Shown here one piece after another: positions 57,361 to 64,000 of a stretch of DNA of 64,000 bases (positions are counted from its first letter, which is position 1; every line of letters starts with the position of its first letter). Source of the DNA: Trichosporon coremiiforme (lineage: Eukaryota > Basidiomycota > Tremellomycetes > Trichosporonales > Trichosporonaceae); NCBI GenBank assembly GCA_039545355.1, contig BCJJ01000021.1:801536-865535 (forward strand). The letters run 5' to 3'. The translations under genes and the position numbers were made by a program. A model generated the notes under the pieces. That model did not search any database and had not been told where the DNA came from. It was given only the letters and a program-made list of their open reading frames with translations.

Positions 57361-58293
57361 ATGTCGCTCCGCTCCGCCTTCAACTCCGTGGCATCCACCA
57401 GCCGGGTGCTGTGCCCTTCGGCTCCCTCCATCCTCGTCCCCACTCGCCACGCCTCTTCGTCAACCAAGACTCAGGACACTGCCGCCAATGACTGGGTCAT
57501 CCCCGCGATCCACCTGGGCCCGACACATCCCTCGCGCTACGGCGAACACTATGCGCAGACACTTGAGACGGACATGATGTACATGGCATACAACCACCGC
57601 GCGAACCAGGTGTACGAGGCTGAGGCCAGGAAGGCTGCCGAGAAGGCTGCGCAGCCGCCGCCTGTCGTGACAGGATACGAGGCGAACCGTCCGAAGGCCA
57701 TGCCGCGTGGTAACCGCCCGGAACGTCCACTGAACCGCCCCATCACGCCGGAACTGGTTCCCATGCTCGAGAGCATCACAATCCACTCGATGGTCAAGGA
57801 GGCGGTCGGAACGAAGCAGGCGCTGCTGGACGCGATCATGGCGCTGCGCGCCGTCTCGGGAGAGTCGGAGAAGGGTGCCGGCCGCATGAACGAGGGTGTT
57901 CAGGTCCTCCGTGCACGCAAATCCGCTGCTGCCTGGAAGCTCCGCAAGGGCATGCCCATCTCAACCAAGGTCGAGATCAAGGGGGAGCCCATGTATGACT
58001 TCCTCCAGAGCTTTGTCGAGTTCGTCCTCCCCCGCCTCCGCGACTACCCCGGCTTCAAGCTCCCCGGTGTCTCGTCCAACAAGAACACCCCCTCCGCCCT
58101 CTCTGGTGTCGTCGCCCTCGGTCTCCCTCCCGCCGCCATGGGCCTCTTCCCCCAGATCGAGAACAGCATCGACTCCTACCCCCGCCTCCACGGATTCGAC
58201 ATCGTGTTCAAGACCAACCTCCGCGGAAACGACTCGCAGGAGTTTGCGCGCGCTCTCCTCTCCGGGTTCCGGATACCCTTTAGCCGTAACTAG
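57361..58293 (+). CDS. MRPL7: Mitochondrial large-subunit ribosomal protein uL5m
   Basis: Single exon, 310 residues. The N-terminus (MSLRSAFNSVASTSRV...) is Ser/Arg-rich without acids for about 30 residues, consistent with import into mitochondria. A lineage-type extension of about 120 residues precedes the uL5 core: PMLESITIHSMVKEAV, KSAAAWKLRKGMPISTKVEI, GEPMYDFLQSFVEFVLPRLR, GLFPQIENSIDSYPRLHGFD, IVFKTNLRG. The family contacts 5S-type rRNA or its replacement at the central protuberance. The end FRIPFSRN is followed by TAG. It is intact and convergent with PNG1. Confidence 0.9.
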   Translation: MSLRSAFNSVASTSRVLCPSAPSILVPTRHASSSTKTQDTAANDWVIPAIHLGPTHPSRYGEHYAQTLETDMMYMAYNHRANQVYEAEARKAAEKAAQPPPVVTGYEANRPKAMPRGNRPERPLNRPITPELVPMLESITIHSMVKEAVGTKQALLDAIMALRAVSGESEKGAGRMNEGVQVLRARKSAAAWKLRKGMPISTKVEIKGEPMYDFLQSFVEFVLPRLRDYPGFKLPGVSSNKNTPSALSGVVALGLPPAAMGLFPQIENSIDSYPRLHGFDIVFKTNLRGNDSQEFARALLSGFRIPFSRN

Positions 58294-58413
58294 ATCATTA
58301 TTTGCATGCACCATTCAAAATAGGACTGATACTGAATGATCACAGGTGGTGGGTGGTCCGCAAACAGAGTTATTCTTTATGTCTAATGTCTACACATGTT
58401 TACTAATAAACTG

Positions 58414-59740
58414 CTAGTCTTTCTTACCATCCTCACCCCTCGCCTCCTTCCACTCCTGTGTTCCACTCTCCCTTCCCTTCCCTTTCAGATCCCTCTCCTC
58501 AGCCTCATGGTCTCGCCGCTGCTCATCCGTGATCCACCTTGCCTGCGCCTCGTCCATGCTCGCAAGGCGAGCCTTCTCCTCCTCACTCATGTTCCAGCGT
58601 TGCCTGACTGTGTATGTCGCGAGGGCCTGGAATAGGGTCAGTGATACGGTGTCGGGATCCACAGTGGGGAAGGTGTGTGGTGTGAACTTACTCTAGCCAG
58701 ATCACGCTCGCCAGTCAGCTGCCCATCCTGCCCGAAGCGCTTCCCAGCGCGACGCTGGAGACACTCTCCCCAGTCATCCACGTACGCCCTTGTGACGTCT
58801 TCAGCGCCATAGGGGCCAAAGGCAAGGCAGTAAGCCTGCTTCTTCCCCCACCCCCGATCGTAGAGTTGCGGCTTGCCGACCTCAGCCTCACAGCTGTCGA
58901 TATGCACCCAGTGTCCCGCCGTCGGACTCCAGAACTCGGTCCAGACGTGGTCCTCGCTGCTGTCAGCTACATTCACCCTTTCAGCTGTGACTCACGAGTT
59001 CCAGACGTATCGCGCCTCTAACCCCACGGCCAAGCAGACGGCGTAGAACAACTGTGCAAACTCGCCACAACGTCCTTCCCTGCTCTTGATCAGCGCATCG
59101 ATGGCGTTCAGTCTCGGAAACCGGCGTGGCGTCTGGCAGCTCTTGCACGTCCAGATCTCACACCGAGTTGCGCCGCCTTGCCGCTCGGTAATGTTGGGAC
59201 TGTCCGAGCCTGTGCACTGTGTCTCGCCGCCGCATGCAGAACACTTGATCGGGTCTACCCAGCGGAAGAACTCGTGCTTGAACCACCTGGCCACTGCTTG
59301 CGCGATGGCTTCCTCGTGTCCAAAGGGCTGGAACGGTGGATTCTTCTCCAGCTCATCTGCCTTCGCGGGAATGTGTGATGTCAGCTTCTTGAGTTCAGTG
59401 ATCGTGGCTGCGTCCTGATGTCAGCTATGCCGCCTTGGCTGCAACTTGTAGCTTGTGGGGTGCATTGGGCTGGATGAGGAGGGAAGAAGGGTGCACTCAC
59501 AGCCATTCCCTCGAGTCCGCAGAAGTGCCTTGCGTTGCTCTGCAGCACTCCCACTATTCCGAGCTGCCATGGTCTTGTCGGAGCTGGTCGGTATGAGCTG
59601 AGTACCTGCTGAACAAGCAAGCGGAACTCTGCCGCAGTGAGAAGATCGAGCTCCTTCGGTGGGGGAATGGAGTCATAGCCACCCTTCTCGAGCTGGAGGG
59701 CTATGTATCTGCACTCCTCCATCGAAGGGATCGGCGGCAT
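58414..59740 (-). CDS. PNG1: Peptide:N-glycanase Png1, four exons
   Basis: Predicted 378 residues from exons 59740-59501, 59414-58996, 58956-58692 and 58626-58414. It is a transglutaminase-like enzyme that strips N-glycans from misfolded glycoproteins in the cytosol during ER-associated degradation. The zinc site has two Cys pairs (CSACGG and CKSCQTPR). The catalytic triad is complete: Cys in SREGRCGEFAQLFYAVCLA, His in EDHVWTEFW, Asp in WVHIDSCEA. The Cys and His lie on different exons. The C-terminal 70 residues are Glu/Arg/Lys-rich. The exon 3 acceptor is a tandem CAGCAG. Length fits the short fungal form without a PUB domain. The start is the first in-frame ATG. Confidence 0.92.
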
Positions 59741-60274
59741 GCTGAGGAGATGGAGTGTTAGTCAACCTTGGGTGGCAAGGTGAACGGCCTCCACCTGCGT
59801 GCTCTCAATGACGCTACGCTGACGATCTCGGTCAGCCGGGATCAATATTTCCTCAGTGGCGAGTGGCATGTCGCATGCATGTCACTGCTCGATCGCGACA
59901 GTGTAACAGAGCGTTTCTGGTGCAGCTTGTTGTTTCCTTCCGTTCCAGTGAAAAGATCCAGCCGCAGCAGATGGCTTTCCACTATTGCGGTACGCTAACG
60001 CGTGCATTGGGTCCTTGGACCCCCGCTTGAAGCCATGTCGCCCTTTCAGCCAGCCTGCCCGTGCCCCTCGGTACACCGCCGCACCAGCCGCACCAATCGT
60101 CGGGCATGTCGGCCACGCACGAACCGCGCCGAACGACCGGCACAGTCGCACCATAGCAGCCCTAGGGGGTTACTGGTCATCGGCCATGGCACGCCAACCA
60201 GATAGCACTACAACTAAGCTTATGCAGTAGCTTGTTCATTGTTCTCCATCACTCTACTCTTCGGCATAGGGACC
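59741..60274. promoter_or_regulatory. Divergent upstream region, PNG1 / Ser-rich cysteine protein
   Basis: These 534 bases lie between two start codons facing apart. The frame of the right-hand gene stays open upstream of its first ATG to about 60218, with a hydrophobic translation (SITLLFGIGT). An unrecognised upstream exon or start may therefore lie here. Confidence 0.35.
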
Positions 60275-60886
60275 ATGTCCGTGTTCCTCGTCACCTCCCT
60301 CGCTGATACTGGAGACGTCCCCATGATCACCGCCCCGGCCGAGCTTCCCTCTGTCTCATCCGAGATGCCTGGCTCCTCCCTCCTCCAGTTTGGCGCGTCA
60401 CCTTCTGCCGACTCCGACTCTGCCGTTTCCGCTTCCCCTTCTGCCGCATTCCCCTCTGCCTCTGCCGCCTCCACCGCTGACGAGGCAGAGTCTAACACCG
60501 GCACCTGCCATGGCCTGCCCGGCCTGAAGAGGGCCTCCTGGTTCACCTCGGGCAAGTGGCCAGGCACGCTAGCCCAGGACCAAGTCTCATGCAATTCGAA
60601 CTACAACAACATGACGCGTGTGTGCTGCGATGAGGTCAAGGGCGAGGTGCAGATGGGCTCTGAGTGCGGCCTCGTCATGTGCAAGGTGTCCAACTCGAGC
60701 GAGAACGCCCTGACGGCGTGCTTCGAGAAGAACAAGGCCAAGAGCGGATGCGAGAAGCCCGTCAAGCTGAGCACGACAACGAGCAAGAGTCCGGCTGCGT
60801 CGCAGAGCTCGAACACTGTTCGACTCGCCGCGGGCATGGCGCTGACGCTGCTCACAAGCTCAATCGCACTCGGTGTGTCGATGTAA
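60275..60886 (+). CDS. Ser-rich cysteine protein, putative GPI-anchored surface protein
   Basis: A frame of 203 residues from the first ATG. Residues 30-75 are Ser/Pro/Ala-rich. The cysteine part holds eight Cys: TCHGL, VSC, TRVCCDEVKGE, GSEC, VMC, TAC and SGC. It ends with Ser/Thr-rich residues and a hydrophobic tail (LAAGMALTLLTSSIALGVSM), a typical GPI-anchor signal shape. There are several Asn-x-Ser/Thr sites. From this ATG the signal peptide is poor. The frame is open for 19 codons upstream with a hydrophobic stretch, so the true start may be spliced or lie further up. It shares its cysteine core with the protein at 9857-10531. Function unknown. Confidence 0.6.
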   Translation: MSVFLVTSLADTGDVPMITAPAELPSVSSEMPGSSLLQFGASPSADSDSAVSASPSAAFPSASAASTADEAESNTGTCHGLPGLKRASWFTSGKWPGTLAQDQVSCNSNYNNMTRVCCDEVKGEVQMGSECGLVMCKVSNSSENALTACFEKNKAKSGCEKPVKLSTTTSKSPAASQSSNTVRLAAGMALTLLTSSIALGVSM

Positions 60887-61750
60887 CCACCACCGGAGGG
60901 TCTGTGTCACGAAACATGCGAATCGTGACCCCTGCTCTGCCGCCATACCAGCGCCCTTTCGGCACCTGCGACACCAAACACCATGGCACCATACACATTT
61001 CATCATAGACTGACTAGATTTTCTCCTTCTCCCCACTGTAGCCTGGCCCACTGGTAGGCCACCGTAGCGCCGTAGACATAACATGTATGTGTTTTTATTT
61101 CGCCAGCATGCTTCCTCGTTCTTTCCCTGCCCCAAGAGAGGTCACCGTGCAGATGCGACGCGCTTTTGGCTCAGCAGACGTGCCGGACGAGATCCGATCT
61201 TGACTGCAAACTTCCAACGGGCATCGACTCCCCAGCCGTACGCACGTCTGGACTACTTCCACTTGTAGACCTATAGACGTCCCGAGCACCCCCGGTTAAG
61301 TCATCGGCGGAACTGATGCTGCTACTCACCCAACCACCCGGGTCTGCGGGACGGGCGAACTTAACGCAAACAACCTGGACGCATCGGACCCGCCTGCCTT
61401 CTGCTCCCCTTCCGCGTTTGCAGCACCCTCACCAGGGGATGAACTGAGCGCGTTCAGCGCGTCTGTAAGTACAACCGGTACCTAGTCCTGGCTCTGGGGT
61501 TGGAGCATGTTGGAACATACCGCACCGCGTACTGACCAGCCTTCGTTCCCTTCGTTCAATGCCGCGTCCCCCCGGCTCTCCAGCTCCCCACCAACCATCC
61601 GAGCCGCACATGTCGCCGGCCCGTGGAGTGTTGACCCGTTTAAACAAATACATGGCTATGTGCAAAAATACGTCGAGTAATGAGTAGAGAACAATGAAAA
61701 GGAAACAGGACTTGCACCTTCTGCAAGTACTGGTGATACTAGAAGGCGAT
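60887..61750. other. Convergent intergenic region
   Basis: These 864 bases lie between the Ser-rich gene stop and the kinesin stop. No coding frame with family features, repeat or RNA signal was found. Confidence 0.4.
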
Positions 61751-64000
61751 TTAAGCTGCGGGGTGCCCGTTCGGCGACGGGGTCGCCGCGGCACCTTTCT
61801 GCCGCCCGATCACCGTCATCCACGCCGCGAGCTCGTACGGCCCCTGCGCCTGGATGATGTAACTGTTCGTCGGCGTGTAGACCGTGAAGGCGTATCGGCG
61901 CTAGGATGTCAGCTTTACGCACACATCTGGGCAGCGGGAAGGAAGACTCACACCCAGGAGCATTTCGACGTCGGGGCTCGGAACCACATTGGCCTGCGCG
62001 ACGTTGATGATTTGCGTTTCCCGCTTGCCAAACTCGGGGTGCAGGTGCAGGTAGGGTCTGTTGTCAGCTGAGCAGCGGGACGATAACTTACGGCCGCAGC
62101 ACAGCGTACATCTCCTCCCAGAGGTTAGAGCGCGAGTCCTTCAGCAGCGACATAGTGCCGCGCTTGATGACGCGCTCGCTGTCTGTTAGCTCAGCGAGTC
62201 ATGAAAGCTTACTTGGCAGTAACGCTGCGGACGGAGGGGACAAGCCGGGGCGCGAGGTCGGGCACGAGCTGGCGGAGCTTGTGCGTGAGCTCCTTCTCCT
62301 GTGTCGTCTCGCGGGCGACGTCAAACTGCTGTTAGCTTCGCCATAATCTGCCAGCTTACCTCAACCCTGGTGTCGATCTGGCGCTGCCACATGCCTACGC
62401 AGCGCGTCGTGAGCTGAGCCTGTCCGTCCGCGTCCGACTTGGACGGCACGACCGCACCAGCCCAGTCAAGCACAACCCTGCTCGTCTGCACGTCGGCGAT
62501 GAGGCGGCGTTGCTTCGCGAGTCCGGCATACTCGCGGATGAGGGCAATGCTGCGCGGCCGCCAACCCTCTAACAGGTGTTCGCCGGACATGCTCTTCTTC
62601 GCCGTGTCGAGGCGCCAGAGGTCGCGGGCAGTGCGCGCCATCGGCGGCGTGAGGTCGAGCGAAAAGATGCCGATAATGTTCGTCTGCGGCTTCGCGCGCC
62701 AGAAGCTGATGAGAGAGCCGCGGCGCGTATCCCGCGCCAGAATGCGGAGCTTCACGTCCATGCTCAGCACGGCCGGCTCGTCCACGCCCTCTATCTCGAC
62801 CATAAACGTCAGACGAGCGAGCATGAAGCCGTTCGTGGGCGTGCGCCGGTCCATCTGCAGGCATTGGTGCGCCGCTGTGTCCCACGATCCCTGCGCGACG
62901 AGCTTGGCGGTGCCGTCGTGCTTGAACTCAACCTCACTAGTTAGGTGCAGGTTTACCTCGGCGGCCGTCACCTGCACGGGGTCACCGCCGTTCTTCACCA
63001 TCCGAATATTGCCCGCGGACGCGTGCGAGATGCGCGTCCATTTGAGGCTCTGACCAGAGGCGTGCGACAGCTCGATGACGACCTGTCGCTGCACTCCGAG
63101 GTGCAGCTGCAACACCTCGTCCTGCACAGCGGCAGGCAGGTACTCGCCGTCCGTCGCCATCTCGCGCACTTCAAGGGCAGAGAACAGGTCGTGCTGCTCC
63201 GTAATAGCAAGCTCCGTCTCTGCGCGCCGCATCGTCGGCTTGTCGGGGTTTGAAGAGGGAGTCGAGTCTCCGGGCGTCGAAGGCGGAGGCACCTCCTCCC
63301 GCGAGCAGTCGAACCGCTCCAAACGGCACAAGTAGGCGTCCCTAACCCTCGCGAAAAACTCGACCCGGGCGTAGCCGTGCTCAAAGTGCTGCAGCATGTC
63401 CGATGTCACGATGACAGAGAGCGGCTTGCACAAGCTCAGGTGCGACACGGACTCCTTGTCGAGGTTGACGGGCATCGATGAGTAGGTGTCCTCGCTCTGG
63501 ATCGGACCGACAAGCGACGACAGCTTAGTCTGCGCGTGAACCTCGGTGAAGTCCGCGGACGTCAGCCCCTTCACAGAGTCGACCGTGACCGTGAATGAGA
63601 ACTTGGGACCGAATGAGGGCGTCGGCAGCACGGGTCCACCGAGGTCCGGGCTCGCCACGCCCGAGCGTGGCACGGACGAGCACTTGAAATCGACCCTGCA
63701 GGACCCGATCGCCTCCATTGTATAGGCACAGAAGATGGGCACGGTGACCGCGTACGACATCTGATGGCCTAGCAGCCGCAGGGGCACCTGCGCCGCACCG
63801 ATGTACGAAAAGCTGGGCGTCGGGCTGTCGCCAAATGGCGCGTGGACGCTGAGGTGCATCTGGTACCCCGGCTTGTCTTTGACCGCGAGAACTTGACGCA
63901 TGCGTGCGAGTTGCTGTTGAAACCTGGACAGATTCCACAGGTAGATTGCTGGTTGCGTCAGGGCTTGTCCTGGTTGAAGCTCACATGTCGACTCATGGTC
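61751..64000 (-). CDS. Kinesin-3 (Unc104/KIF1-like), C-terminal part, 5' end outside window
   Basis: Exons seen are 64000-62360 (open at the edge), 62325-62213, 62178-62092, 62057-61952 and 61900-61751; phases match throughout. The visible part starts in a helix with YLWNLSRFQQQLARMRQVL. It goes on through the DUF3694-type beta region typical of fungal kinesin-3 (FTVTVDSVKGL, QRQVVIELSHASGQSLKWTR, LWRLDTAKKSMSGEHLLEGW). It ends in a PH domain: KRGTMSLLKDSRSNLWEEM, YLHLHPE, AFTVYTPTNSYIIQAQGPYE, LAAWMTVI. The PH domain binds phosphoinositides and links the motor to vesicle or endosome cargo. The motor and FHA domains lie outside, so the assignment rests on the tail. One acceptor (62326-62331) is a tandem CAGCAG. 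Confidence 0.78.

Overview
This 64 kb window is nuclear DNA of a basidiomycete yeast. The best fit is Tremellomycetes, probably Trichosporonales. I infer this from GC-rich coding DNA, many very short introns (about 34-60 nt) with GTRAGT-like donors and a CTGAC/CTAAC branch site close to the acceptor, and a gene set typical of this group. It is dense with single-copy housekeeping genes on both strands. One ambiguous base (N at 3816) points to a draft assembly. I see no rRNA, tRNA, transposon or CRISPR array.

Layout, left to right. A Q-rich protein tail runs off the left edge. Next come ATG16 (-) and an NSE3/MAGE gene (+) sharing a promoter, HAP5 (-), HSE1/STAM (-), a long empty stretch, a Ser-rich cysteine protein (+), a HAD-family phosphatase-like gene (+), a proline-rich gene with a broken frame (-), a small CVIC-ending protein (-), AFG1-like ATPase (+), EMC2 (-), the 11 kb TRA1 (+), a DXD glycosyltransferase (-), 3 kb without genes, a TRK-type potassium transporter (+) carrying an in-frame TAG, a phosducin-like gene (+), an 80-residue membrane protein built from micro-exons (-), cytochrome c (+), PRP28 helicase (-), RPE1 (+), a LAMMER kinase (-), 2.5 kb without genes, a decayed TRS85/TRAPPC8 relic (-), mitochondrial uL5m (+), PNG1 (-), a second Ser-rich cysteine protein (+) and the C-terminal part of a kinesin-3 (-), which runs off the right edge.

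The genes do not form a pathway cluster. There are local links. HAP5 encodes a CCAAT-binding subunit, and a CCAAT element lies upstream of CYC1. CYC1 is divergently paired with a small membrane protein that may be mitochondrial. Several divergent pairs share promoters (ATG16/NSE3, CVIC protein/AFG1, EMC2/TRA1, 80-aa protein/CYC1, PRP28/RPE1, uL5m/TRS85 relic).

The most notable signals are three genes in different states of decay (TRS85 relic, proline-rich gene, TRK with one amber codon), micro-exons of 3, 7 and 9 nt, and a pair of dispersed Ser-rich proteins sharing a cysteine core. Several broken single-copy genes in one window would fit a hybrid or duplicated genome losing redundant copies. 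That is inference only. Exon coordinates were worked out by hand and checked for reading frame; none is supported by transcript data here.
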